Shown here: piece by piece, positions 31,381 through 42,197 of the stretch
How positions within the stretch are numbered: the first letter of the stretch is position 1
Layout of the letters: each line of letters begins with the position of its first letter
Origin: Molanna angustata
Lineage: Eukaryota > Arthropoda > Insecta > Trichoptera > Molannidae
DNA length: 64,000 nt
Assembly (NCBI GenBank): GCA_963576475.1
Contig: OY754972.1
Span: 11,243,062-11,307,061, forward strand
Direction of reading: 5' to 3'
Made by a program: the position numbers and the translations under genes
The notes under the pieces: model-generated
Seen by the model: only the letters and a program-made list of their open reading frames with translations
Databases searched by the model: none
What the model was told of the DNA's origin: nothing

Positions 31381-32700
31381 TTTAAGAGGACATATAACGC
31401 TAAATCTAGTGACTGAAAACATGATTATATTAAAACCGCCTAATTCACTGAAGTTATGTATTAGTAAGAGTGCGTTAATTACGTGATTTAAATTATCGGA
31501 AACACAAAATTTGTTGATATTTAAAATTTTAAGAACAAACCTGACTCTTACATACAATATTTATTTCTCTACGTTATTTATAGGTTTAATTAGTTTTATT
31601 GTGTATATGAATGTTAATCAATTAAAAATAAAAAGTATTTGAATACATTTTAAATCTTTACTGAACTTTATAACCCCAAGAAATCATTAATACAGAAAAA
31701 ATGTAGGTGGCACTAATAAATTGTCATGGGACTGTATATGTATGTATGCAAAAATTGAATGATCAACTTTATATTGATCTTGAATGTGTCTCTATAGACA
31801 AGACATTTCTCAACTGGTATCATGTAAAAAGTGCATACCATGAGTTTCGTCACAATATTTTTGTATGTATGGTGTATTATAAAAAAATGTCCTCTGGAAA
31901 TCTAACATTTATTAAAGAATCTTACTGAATTGTCCTTTATTAAAATGCATTTAGAGATTGTCAACATTTCAAGAAGAAAAAATGTACACTTACTAAGTAT
32001 GTAGTGAAAAGTTTAGTGTTGTCCACAACCAACTTGTCCTATCTTAGAAGTTAGTTGTTAGAGATTATTTGTTCTTCTTATATCTATAGAAATTGTATTA
32101 AAAAAAATATTGATTAGCATATTCATGACAATTTAATAATTGATTAATATTTTCGACGTTTCTAGGTTGTAGCGTTCATTTACGCCATTGACGGTGGTGT
32201 GGTCAGTTGTCATATTATTATTACCTTATTTATTTGTCTAAGCGAAAACGAAAGCGTGTTATGTTGCGCAATTTGTGGAGATACGTGGGTGGTGATATTA
32301 CGTACTACACTCTGCGATGTAAAAAAATAACATTATAATTGATACTTGGTCGTTCAAGACCTAGGAGAGGATGCAGTTGGGGCGGCTATCCATATACCTA
32401 GTTATGGAGTAATTAAAAAAACTGTAAAAAAAGGATATCATTAATTTTTATCTTTTGGCTGTCAATTTTTGATAGAAATCCATTATCAATTATATTGAAT
32501 TACTTACAATATGTAAAAAAACAATTTTTAACTTCTTTTTTTTACTTACTTTAGTCAATTTATTTTTTAATATTTTTTGTAGAGGAACGTTCACTAACGC
32601 TGAAAATTATATGATATTTTTTATTATTATGTTTTTAACATACTTGAGAAATTTGATTTCAAATTTGAGAATTTATGTTTAGATGCCCTCTTAATATTTC
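31381..32700 (+). mobile_element. Family B element, long copy with TTAA at both ends
   Basis: Left end 'tttaagaggacatataacg' (31381) and right end 'tttagatgccctcttaat' (32679-32696) are imperfect inverted repeats, each with TTAA directly outside GAGG/CCTC. Subterminal sequences match the copies at 35338-36380 and 38393-38888. The interior is enlarged by a second repeat (31700-32050). TTAA target sites are typical of piggyBac and Kolobok DNA transposons; no transposase frame is present. Confidence 0.75.
31700..32050 (+). repeat. Dispersed repeat shared with 61375-61590
   Basis: 'agtgcataccatgagttt' ... 'tttcaagaagaaaaaatgta' ... 'cttactaagtatgtagtg' ... 'ccacaaccaact' aligns with 61381-61585 over about 210 bp with small indels. 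A 73-codon frame (31707-31928) covers the left part but is not conserved at 61.4 kb. No terminal structure was recognised. Confidence 0.75.
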
Positions 32701-33950
32701 AGGATATACCCATATTTTGATGCAGTATTTATACTAATTTATTCATTAGCAATACAATATTAGGAACTGAACAATCAATATAAAATAAAATTGTGATGTA
32801 GTGAGAGTATGAAAGAGATGGATGATGTAACAATAGGTCGGTTGAGAAGTCATTTATGTCCCACTATACACTCAATAAAAATAATTCGTAATAACGTCTT
32901 GTCGAGTGTAATTATTATTTCGACTAAAGTAAAAAAAATTTGGAGAAAATTTAACATAATAAAAACAAATTATGAGTGAAGGAATAATCTTATATGTAAC
33001 ATTTGTAAAGTATCAAATTATCAATTTGATTTTCGGCCCAGCATGATAAATTGGCTGTCCCGAGGAAGACGATGCTAATCAAACAGAATTATCAAACAAT
33101 TTTTGTAAATAAAATTAAAGTAATTACTTGAGACAGATAAGCAAGGTTTATGATAAAGTTGAAAGTATATAAAGCTGGGCTCAGTAGTAAAGTAGTGTAC
33201 CTACATAAGCAGATTTTAATGAGGGCATCATTAGGTAATTGCAAAAAGCATTTAAGTGTAATATTATGATGGGTGAAAGTCGGCATATTATAACAAATTC
33301 ACCATGCCACCAGGCCTTGTCAAATTTGAAAACGAAAATGTTTGACAGGGCCAAAAGAGCTCTTCGCATAACTAAAAAATCAAAGCACAAAAGGTTGTGT
33401 TTTGGCAATATTGAGTATCTCATATATTCGTCTATGGAACATCAGGTGATAAACTATTGGCTGTCATGGAATCGACGAGTCAATAGGATGCCGTTATAGC
33501 GCGTCAGATTTGTTCGTTGTTTTTTTGAGAAATAAGAAAAAGACGTGTCATTATAATTTGTAATTACCGCTGCATACCGTTACTTCGCCAAGAATTCATA
33601 AAATTTGATTGTGTGTTTTTATACCCGCTTCCGCATATACATTTTTAATATCTCAGATTATTATAAATCTCCCCTTCAATCGATTTGTGTTGTGCTTGGT
33701 GTTTAAATTTTAATTTGTGAATGAACGGAGACTTGTCCATCGACATCCCGCTGATGAATTGAACTCAAACATCCCGCTCATCACACCAAGAGACCATTTA
33801 TAAGTTGCTTGGAATTATTGTTCTGTGGACGATATATGTGAGAGCCTTATATTCACCTACATTATTTGGTCCGTCTCTAAATTTGTTTATTTCCTGTCCA
33901 TCCAATAATCTATTTCAATAATTTCTACTCGCTATCCGCTTTAACTAAAA
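32701..33950. other. No recognised feature; one unexplained frame
   Basis: The plus-strand frame at 33239-33499 includes 'HQALSNLKTKMFDRAKRALR', which looks protein-like but belongs to no family I know. The rest is AT-rich spacer. Confidence 0.25.
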
Positions 33951-34155
33951 TCGGCTAATTACAGAATAAACAGAATGGCTGAAAATAGACTCCCACGTAT
34001 CGCTCTCCAGGAGAACCCAGCTGGAAGAAGACCACCAGGAAGACCTCCAAAGAGATGGCGAGACAGTTGGCAGTCCACATCGCAGGAGACAGAATAGCGG
34101 TACAAACAGATCTTCGGATCTATGAAAAGGAAGAAGAAGAAGAAGAAGGCTAATT
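33950..34155 (+). pseudogene. RTE-like LINE 3' end, well preserved
   Basis: One frame reads 'RMAENRLPRIALQENPAGRR' (from about 33971), continues Pro-Pro-Gly-Arg-Pro-Pro-Lys-Arg-Trp-Arg-Asp-Ser-Trp, and stops at a TAG. This is the canonical end of an RTE-type ORF2. A GAA-rich tail ('aaggaagaagaagaagaaga') follows at 34129-34148. It is 5' truncated, and is the best reference in the window for the copies at 6.6, 14.9, 26.0 and 40.9 kb. Confidence 0.75.
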
Positions 34156-34239
34156 ACACCCCGATACAGGTTGTTCATGGAACCATCTAGATTAGGAAAA
34201 AAAGGGAATTCATGCTCTCAAAGTGACTTCGACGTCAGG

Positions 34240-34442
34240 TATTTTATTTAATATTGCTTCTCGGGCAACTAACAGGAACTTTGTCAATAACAAGTTGTCA
34301 CATTCTGGAGACTTATGATATTAATCGTCTCACAGATCCAGACTGAAAACACAATTAAAAACTGTGTCTCCACCAGGAATCGAACCCGGAACCTTTGGCT
34401 CCGCAGTCAGATATCTAACCAACTGAGCCACGAAGGCCGACA
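34240..34442 (-). mobile_element. SINE2 copy, best preserved
   Basis: Minus-strand head 34442-34370: 'gtcggccttcgtggctcagt', 'tggttagatatctgactgcg', B box 'gggttcgattcctggtgg'. Then 'acacagtttttaattgtgtt', 'cagtctggatctgtgagacg', 'ataagtctccagaatgtgac' and the end 'agttgcccgagaagcaat'. The retained D-arm and T-arm motifs show the tRNA ancestry, but the body makes it a SINE. Confidence 0.9.
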
Positions 34443-35335
34443 GGTATACGTGGGGCATCGTAGAAGTGACGAAGACATCTAGAATAAAGCCATTTTGTAG
34501 AATACATTTTGAAGTCTTCCAGCACCTACAACGGCAATCACTTCCAATTCACTCAAACAACGTGAATTTAGTACGATAATAAATGGTCCCAAGGGAGAAA
34601 TTGATATAATTAATTTGCTAAATATTTTGGTACGCGATGTTGAATTTTAGACTTTCGCTAAAAAAATAATTCACATACATATTTTGTATTCGTTGCTCCT
34701 TTTGTGGGTTTAAGTCTGGCGAGCTATTAATAAGACATATTTGTTGAAGAAGACTTTGAGGCGTCATTATGACTTTTTACAACTAGAAAATAAATAACGT
34801 TCATAAGTATGTAAATAACCTGAAAAAAACAACATTATTCTTTAAACTATTAGTCAATATTAGGGCTTATAAATGGCGTATGTATACTTAGTTAATGTGT
34901 GTTATAAGAAATACATAAAAATTTTAGGTTATATGAACTCTTCAGACTTAAAAACATTTATTCAGTGATAACAGCTTCTTCTTGCCGTTGAAATCCTATA
35001 TTTTTACGTCTCTTGGTTCCGGATTCTGTGCACCACTGGTATATAGTTTATCTTATTACTGACACACACAAGTAACAATTACCTTCTCTCGTTACAGTTC
35101 AAAATAATGACTTTCGATGTACCTCCATATCTCAACTAGATACCAACTCATAATTACCTTTGATACATTGAAAATATTCACAGCAAGACGTAATAATTTC
35201 TATACATCTACAATGATGATAAATTATTTCGTAACGAAGATATTACATTTTGATTTATTTTTATTTTATCTTTATTTAACTTTTGAACGGATAATTCTTG
35301 ATGAACTCCATAGAAAATTAGTAAATATAAGGAAT
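34443..35335. other. No feature supported
   Basis: AT-rich spacer without repeat copies or motif-bearing frames; the 85-codon frame at 35117-35374 crosses the family B left end and is chance. Confidence 0.35.
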
Positions 35336-36380
35336 ATTTTTAAGAGAGCAAAGAACTCTAAATCTAGTGACTGATGATATATTAAGACCGCCAAATACAC
35401 TATGAAGATTTAAAAATGGTTTAAATTTACATGATTTAAATTATCGTAAACCCAAAATATGTTATTTTTTTCGATTTAAAGAACCAACGACTTGAATTGA
35501 AAAATAAGCACATTGATTTTTTCACTCTGAGCACAAAAAATATGTACATATTTCTCTACGACATAATATACATAGTTATGGATGTTGGACCCACATCCAA
35601 AACTCAGACTCCTTTCATACCTCGTATTTAAGACTATCCGCATCTCTTCCACCTTTTTACCGTTCCTCTAAAATCATTATCATAAAATTGCTCTCACCGC
35701 GCGCGTGTGAATAAAGTAACTAGTTGTGATCATCCTACCAAGGGAGAGGACCAAGGATCGAGTGAGTATTCCATATACATATATCCTTCCTTTGCCTTGC
35801 AGTGGTTGCAACTAATCCCCCCTACAAAAATACAGTCCACTTTTATTTCTTACCTTTAATTTCATATCCGCGTCAATAATGGATGTCATATAACTCCACT
35901 ACTAAACGAATTTCACTGGTTGAATTATCCTGAGCGAGTAAACATTTTTTTACGTTGTTTAATGTTTTAAAATCTAGCACCACAATTAACAAAGGATTAA
36001 AAACAGCTTAGTTTCGTAGAGCAGTACATAACTAAATTATCAGCGCCCTTGGAGTTATTTTGAATCATTATCATTTAATGGTGCTATTAAAAATCCCCTT
36101 TTATTATAATTGATATTGTGAGGTAATTTTAATATATGCTATGATATTTTTAATATATTTTTAGGTGAATTTATTTATGAATATATAATTGATATTGTGA
36201 GGTAATTTTAATATATGCTATGATATTTTTAATATATTTTTAGGTGAATTTATTTATGAATATTCACTAGCGAAATGTAGTAAATATTTATGATATTTTT
36301 TTTAGAAACACATGTTTTTAACGTATTTGAGAAATTTGATTTAAAAATGCGATGTTTTAGGTTTATATGCAATCTTAAAG
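35336..36380 (+). mobile_element. Family B element with nested CR1-like tail
   Basis: Left end 'ttttaagagagcaaagaact' and 'ctaaatctagtgactgatga' (35337-35376); right end 'ggtttatatgcaatcttaaa' (36358-36377). Both ends carry TTAA. A LINE tail (35888-36105) sits inside, and a 79-bp segment is tandemly duplicated at 36106-36263. Confidence 0.75.
35888..36105 (+). pseudogene. CR1/L2-like LINE 3' end, internally deleted
   Basis: 'ctactaaacgaatttcactg' 'gttgaa' and 'cctgagcgagt' match the longer copy at 46879-46920. The 3' UTR landmark 'atcagcgcccttgg' then 'gaatcattatcatttaatgg' matches 47223-47265. Most of the coding part between is deleted. Confidence 0.75.
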
Positions 36381-36384
36381 AGTT

Positions 36385-36480
36385 TATTTATTTATCTTTA
36401 TGTACATAATATAAACAAATACATTATACACTGGTGGGCTTATTGCCATTAGGCAATTTCTTCCAACCAACCATGTTACA
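36385..36480 (-). mobile_element. Antisense LINE tail
   Basis: 'tttatttatttatctttatg' 'tacataatataaacaaata' then 'gggcttattgccattaggca' 'atttcttccaa' is nearly identical to 47535-47612. In reverse, 'ttggaagaaattgcctaatg' 'gcaataagcccgcc' also matches the SINE3 tail. Confidence 0.7.
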
Positions 36481-37455
36481 AAGTATGACAAAATTGTGTA
36501 TTTACAAAAGAATAAAAGCAAAAAAAATATATACAACACTAAGATACAATTAAAAAAAATACTTTACAACAAAAGAGCATAGGGTAAGTTCAAGGAGAGG
36601 AAATTTCTATTTCTGTTTTAAGTTCGATAGGTTTTTTCTTTTATTAAAAAGGGTACATCGACAGACATCCATCTTACAATTTTCATAAAAAGAAAATAAT
36701 ATTGGTTATTATTATGATTGCTGGACGTCCAATTATGGATGTACACAAAATTACATGAGTTCATATTCAATCACACACGTAAGTTACACAAGTAAGAGTT
36801 ACATAAATAAGAGAAAATTCGGTTACATAAGTTAAGGAAAAAAAATAGTTACATAAGTTAAACAAAAAAAAACAAGTTATAGAAGTTACACAATAAAAAA
36901 TAGGTACATAGGAATTTAAAAAAGTTATATAAGTTAGAGAAAAGACAATTTCAAACAGATTACAATCAAATAGCGTATATAAATAGCACTGAGACCTTTT
37001 ACTGAGGTTGCATTAGATAAACAGTTTGAAAACCAGTGCTGACGATTTGTTCCCTCTGAGCTATGTATTATTTCAACTGAAATATCAGAATAATCCTCAC
37101 CTCGTTTTTGTTGCATCATCATTCTGTGCTGAAAACGGAATATTCGCATCAGAATCTCGACATAGCAGCATTCACATACATTTTTTTTTTGTAAACGAAG
37201 GTGTGGATAGATGGAATTTTAAATAAAAACGAGCTGGCTAAAATATTATTACCATCATACTACTAATCGTCCAAACTACGGATTTTGACAAGTGGAGTAC
37301 GGACATTGATTTTGAATGTATAGAGCAAGACAGGCGCATCATACTTCTCTCCATAGAATATATAATTATTTTTAAAAACATAGCGCATTATTTTCCAATA
37401 ATTTATTCATATATTTACCTTTTATCACACCATATTTATAATGACAACAATAAGT
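36481..37455. other. Low-complexity stretch, 'gttacataagtta'-type degenerate repeat
   Basis: From about 36770 to 36930 the string 'agttacataagtta' and variants recur every 15-30 bp. The remainder shows no gene. Confidence 0.45.
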
Positions 37456-37457
37456 AG

Positions 37458-37530
37458 ATTACTGCTGCCCAACTAGGAAATCCTGTTCTAGGGCTAGCAG
37501 TTTACAATTTTTATTGACAATTATATACAA
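37458..37530 (-). mobile_element. Antisense retroelement tail ('ctagccctagaacagg' family)
   Basis: The reverse complement contains 'attgtaaactgctagcccta' 'gaacaggatttcctagttggg'. This is shared with plus-strand copies at 39915-39962 and 55338-55400, which run into or lie beside (AAAT)n or a SINE3 head. Confidence 0.65.
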
Positions 37531-38242
37531 TTATGAACCAGGTGATTTATCCCGTTCCACACTATTATATCATTACCTCAACAATTATATGGGCTCATAC
37601 AAAACAGGTCCCAATGTCCGACATAATACCTGTCATAAATCCAATCTCTGACGCGATTTTTATTTCAGAGCCATAGAAAGAGACTAGTTAACTATGTTGG
37701 TGTAATCAATATGAATCACATGGTTCCCAAATCAAATCAAATATTTTAATTGTATTGAGTAGCAAACCAATCGTGTAAGTTCCTGCGATTCAAGATTAAC
37801 GTCATTTTCATACAAAAAATATAGGTACTTATAATTAAGTCATACTACAAAGGCTGTTTTTTTTCAGTAAAGGATACCACAGCATGTAACATATTTTGAT
37901 AATATTATAACAGAGAGAAACTGCTGCTTGTCTCGCTGAAATAAAAATGTTGAATGCACATATACACATAGATGTGTATGGGCCCATTTAAAAATATAAT
38001 ATGAAAAATTGTAATCTTTTTTTTTTTATTTATTTATTTGATAAAGAATAAAAGTGATACATAATACATTTGTTACAATATATAATGCAGTTACTTAATA
38101 TTTAATAACATTACCCCCCAATAAGAGCTTACACTCGGGTTTTGGAGGGGATTCTATTAATTGGCGATGTAAAATAAAAACTCTACTGAATAATAAATAG
38201 TGTTAGCCGCTGTTGTATTACTGAATAAACAAATAAATAAAC
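37531..38242. other. No gene; antisense T-rich LINE-type tail near 38017
   Basis: 'ttttttttttatttatttat' at 38018-38040 looks like an antisense LINE (AAAT)n end. Nothing else could be supported. Confidence 0.4.
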
Positions 38243-39107
38243 CCTGAGTAGTGGTAGCTTTCGGAGATAACAGCCTTCAAATTGTCCAAAATTGTAGAAA
38301 ATACTATTTTAACACGTCAGTCATACTACAAAGTGTGATTTTTTTTTATATTTACTATGGAAGACTATTGCAAATATCTTCGACAGACACCTTTGAGAGG
38401 ACATAATATAAAGCTAAACCTAGTGACTGAAAATAAGATATATTAAAACCGCCTAAAGTACTATGGAGTTTACGCGTTAGTAAGGGTAACTGTCGCGTGC
38501 GTTAAAAATGGTTTATATACGATATAAACCATTTCAAATATCGGAAACTCCAAATTGGTTGATTTTTTGTATTTTCATAACAAACCTGACTTGAAATGAA
38601 AAAAAAACATCGGTCATTCACTTTGATTTTATGTACTCTTTAAGCATATACAAGATTTATTTCTCTACGACTCATAGTTTTGGAGTAATTTAAAAAAGAT
38701 GTTGTACCAAAAAGATATTTTAAATAATTATTGTAGGAGAAATAATGCTGAATTTTAAAATTGTATGACGAACATTCACTAGAGAAATGTTGAAAATACT
38801 CATGGTATTTTTTAAGAAACACACTGTTACATATATTTGAGAAATTTTATTTAAAAATGGGGTGTTCAGGTTTATATGGCCCCTTAAAGAGAAGAAGACA
38901 TAACAATTGATTAAACGTTAAAGGAATCTATCGGAGGGGTGTCCACTAACAATGTAATGGAAGACGTGATTTCTAATGGTCTTCTGTAGTAAAGATAAAA
39001 AAAAACACTTTGTACTAAAACGCTTCAAACTATAACTGACTTGATAAAATAGGAATTTTCAACACTTTGAAGGCTGATCCCTCCGAAAACAACCACTACT
39101 CAAGGTT
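38243..39107. mobile_element. Family C foldback element with about 150-bp inverted arms
   Basis: Left arm 38243-38395 ('ccctgagtagtggtagcttt' 'cggag' ... 'actatggaagactatt') is the reverse complement, with mismatches, of right arm 38935-39107 ('ggtcttctgtagtaaagat' ... 'tccgaaaacaaccactactc'). The loop is occupied by a family B element. Another family C copy flanks the array at 7.7-8.5 kb. There is no coding capacity. Confidence 0.8.
38393..38888 (+). mobile_element. Family B element nested in family C
   Basis: Left end 'ctttgagaggacataatata' with 'ctagtgactgaaaat' and 'attaaaaccgcctaaagtac'; right end 'ggtttatatggccccttaaa' (38870-38889). It contains a perfect 13-bp-arm hairpin, aaatggtttatat / atataaaccattt, at 38506-38534. 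At about 496 bp this is probably the unit length of the family without inserts. It is younger than the family C element around it, or arrived with it. Confidence 0.75.
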
Positions 39108-39904
39108 CATATTTTATTTTATTTTATTTAGAGGACAACATACAGCATATTATAATAAATTATATAAAATAAAGATGATTTGATTAATAACAAAGCCAAT
39201 TACAGGTTGTCGCTGAAGTTATTGCAGTATATTAAGATACATTAGGAATGGTTACATATTATGGTGAGATATTGTGTGAATGATGTGTGAAATTGCATAT
39301 ATAAATGTGTCAGTATATTAAGTGTTAAATTTGATTATGAGGATGAAATTTTAAGTTTGATACCTATATTTTTTGAATGTGGGGGCGCTAAGTAAGAATA
39401 TGTTGATCTCTTGGAAATACCTATTGTATGTATTACAGATTCTGTACATTATCCAATCGTTGTTAACTGCTGTGGTATCCTTTTACAGAAAAATACATTC
39501 AGCCTTTATACTTAAAGTAAATTTGACTGTAAAATGTATATTTTTATCAGATGCGAAAAAAATAATGTTATCGAAAACATGAATAGAATATTTTTATAAA
39601 AAAATGCAAAAAGTTATTTACATCTGACAATTTGTCACAGGTTGCAACAAAGTTCTTTTAAAATATTCACGTTTTGGTTCATTTAAGTCATAAACCAATA
39701 CATATCTATTCAGAGACAATATATTTGAATAACCAGTAGAACAGGTTCAAAAATAAAAAAGGGTGTTGATCAAACATTGATTGTTTAAAAATAAAAAAAA
39801 ATATGGACTTAATTATTTTATGTAAAGTGGTTTGAGGTCAACATTGAACTTCAATATTTTATAATGGAAAATTATATTTAATAATAGGTATCATGATTAA
39901 TATT
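39108..39904. other. Antisense LINE-type tail then spacer
   Basis: 'attttattttatttagagga' 'caacatacagca' at 39113-39145 matches 6186-6230. Nothing else recognised. Confidence 0.4.
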
Positions 39905-39967
39905 GTCACAGTAAAAATTGTAAACTGCTGGCCCTAGAACAGGTTTTCCTAGTTGGTGTGATAAAAG

Positions 39968-40150
39968 CCGACCGCCGTGACACAGTTGATAAGCCTCCTA
40001 AGGCTCATAAGGCTTCTGTGCGGGTGTCCCGGGTTCGATCCCCAGCAGAAGAGATATTTATTAAATTTCATTTCTCACGCAAGTTGGAAGAAGTTGCCTT
40101 ATGGCAATGAACTCGGCACATGCACAGGATGCAAGGTATTTATTAATATT
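39968..40150 (+). mobile_element. SINE3 copy
   Basis: Head 'gccgaccgccgtgacacagt' with an 18-bp internal duplication around 'aaggctcataaggcttctgt', B box 'gggttcgatccccagcag' (40030-40047), body 'tttcatttctcacgcaagtt' 'ggaagaagttgcc' and tail 'atggcaatgaactcggcaca'. It directly follows a 'ctagaacaggttttcctagt' tail (39915-39962). Confidence 0.85.
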
Positions 40151-40670
40151 CAATTTGTAATAAAAATTACCTTTGTTTAAACGACAAATTAATTATTTTA
40201 TACGACCAGTTTCGAAGAGTCTATTTTATCATCCGTCCTTAGGAAAATCAGTTGTAATTTAATGAAGTATAATTATATTGTCACATTTAAAAATTTTAAA
40301 TATATGAATAGGTACTTCAAAATATTCCAAACCTGAGATCTGTTTCGGAGGAGATGGAGGAGGATTAGGCTGAGAAAAAGAAAAAAGAAGAAATTTTTTG
40401 ACTTTTTCAATCATTCGAGATATCCAACGATACATTTTAGGAATATATACGTACCATAACTCTGATACAAATCTGGTGGAATTCGGAGATCACTATTACA
40501 ATTAGCAAATAATTTTGTGACATTTTACGACAATCGCATTACTGGAAAAGAACCCGTACCTAAGCGAGCAGATGTTTGCACTATTCAAATACTAAAACAG
40601 TAAATTTATCACCCCTTTACTACAATGCAGTAAAGCAATTAGATATGGCACTTTATAATAACTTCATTTT
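40151..40670. other. No clear feature; possible RTE-like tail at 40345-40395
   Basis: 'ggagatggaggaggattagg' followed by 'aaaaagaaaaaagaagaaat' recalls the A/G-rich ends of the RTE-like copies but is too short to assign. Confidence 0.3.
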
Positions 40671-40859
40671 GCTATGCGGGTTGACTATTACATTAAGTTG
40701 CAAAATATACAAATTTTCTTATTAATAGATAACTTATTAACATATACATGTGGGAGTGTATTCATTTATATACCAGAACTCGTCTATGCTGTCCTTGGGT
40801 CTCTTCATGATCCAGTTGCTTATGATGATTTAGTCATAAAATTTTTAAAAAGTCTTTCA

Positions 40860-41035
40860 TCTATTCAGGGCATGTTGCTTGGAACACAGAATTTAGATGG
40901 ACTAGAAAATGTAGGAAGACCTCAGCCAAGGTTATCCGACGACATGAAAATAATGGCTGGATGCGGTCTGTCCAGGATAAAGAACCGTGCAGGTCTCAGG
41001 GGGAGGCATTACAGGACGAAAGACGACTGATATGA
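40860..41035 (+). pseudogene. RTE-like LINE C-terminal fragment
   Basis: The frame reads 'NVGRPQPRLSDDMKIMAGCG' then Leu-Ser-Arg-Ile-Lys-Asn-Arg-Ala and stops at a TGA after Asp-Asp. This parallels the family pattern 'GRPP-x-RW-x-DD-I-x-x-x-AG-x-x-W-x-x-x-A-x-(D/N)R'. The frame opens at 40674 but the part before about 40860 is not convincingly LINE. Confidence 0.65.
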
Positions 41036-41221
41036 TGAACCTAATCTGTCATAGTTACGCCCCCCTTTAATTTATTTAATTAATTTTTAATTCCTGTTCT
41101 TGGTCACTACTCTAGGAATCTAACAAACAAAAAAAATAAGATGAAGACTCGATAAATAAATGTAAGTTTGACAACCTCGCAATGACTTTTTTAGTTAGGT
41201 TATGTATGAGACAATAGAATC

Positions 41222-41285
41222 ACAAGACCTCAGAATGTGGCAACTTGTTATTGGGTGCGTGTTAAATTAATACAATACAAAAATA
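41222..41285 (+). mobile_element. SINE2 3' body fragment
   Basis: 'cagaatgtggcaacttgtta' 'ttgggtgcgtgttaaattaa' matches the SINE2 body at 19497-19537; the head is absent. Confidence 0.7.
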
Positions 41286-41695
41286 CAAAATAGTGTAATA
41301 TATAAAATGATGAAAACACAGTAAGGTTTAAAGCAGTAGGCACAGTAATCCTCAAAACTAAAGAATGAACTGAAAATCTTTCCAGGAACTATGAAAACCG
41401 AGGATATTCTGATAAGTCGAAACAAATATAGTAATTTTCAGAGCAAACAATTAACCAAGGAACTAACTAGTTCGCTTGTGATAAAGTCAACAAAGGAATA
41501 TCAGATAGGCAATAATAATATTATTATTTCAACTTCGTATTTCATTTTAATCGCTTTAGTTATGTTTTAAACACCTCCTGGGAATCTCCATCTCAATAGG
41601 TCGTTCGTAAGGGCATTTCGTTTTTGTTCTGGCAAAGGAATTCGTTGTATTATTTCACAACCAAATTAACACTTAAGCTCCATTGAAAATTATTT
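41286..41695. other. No feature supported
   Basis: AT-rich spacer. Confidence 0.3.
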
Positions 41696-41703
41696 TTATT
41701 TAT

Positions 41704-42197
41704 AGTGGAAAATCAACGAAATGGACGGATTGATAAGGAGATCGAAAGAAGAGTTATGGCAGGAGAGAATGGAGCACTTAGACCAGTTAAGAATGATCGC
41801 AACATATCCAAGGATGCTAAAGTTGCCATTCATAACGCTATCGTAGTGTCAACCTTGAAGCATGCAAGTGAAACTAGGACATGGCAGAGATCACTAAAAT
41901 AATCTGTAATAGAACGATGTATGACATGGTCAGCAATGAGGACATAAGGAAAGAATGTAAGATGAAGAAAGATGTAATAAATAGAATGGAAGTGAACACA
42001 TTGAGATGGTTTGGTCACATGGGGAAATTAATAAGGAACGCTTGACGAAGAAAATATACGTTGCGGACAGGAATGGAGTGAGAACGGGGCCGCCCAAAGA
42101 AGGGATGGCACTTCTATAGAAACGGTATTTTGAAAGACGGAAATGTTAAAAGCGTGAAGAACAGACGAACATTGTATAAGACGATGTATGAATGTTG
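41704..42197 (+). pseudogene. LINE ORF2 C-terminal fragment (RTE-like / endonuclease-reverse transcriptase type)
   Basis: First frame (41705-41902): 'IDKEIERRVMAGENGALRPV', 'SKDAKVAIHNAIVVSTLKHA' 'SETRTW'. This is the region where such proteins have 'I-x-x-A-x-x-A ... L-x-Y-G-x-E-x-W'. A frame change and stop follow, then 'NEDIRKECKMKKDVINRMEV' 'NTLRWFGHMGKL' and a Gly-Arg-Pro-Lys-Lys-Gly-Trp, the 'RWFGH-x-x-R ... GRP' signature. It ends near 42197. Several stops mark it as dead. The 3' end matches 9370-9441. Confidence 0.8.

Noticed and set aside
33945..34178. Minus-strand Leu/Ser-rich frame with a signal-like stretch
   Set aside because: Antisense of the RTE-like tail; the Leu run is the reverse of its GAA-rich tail.
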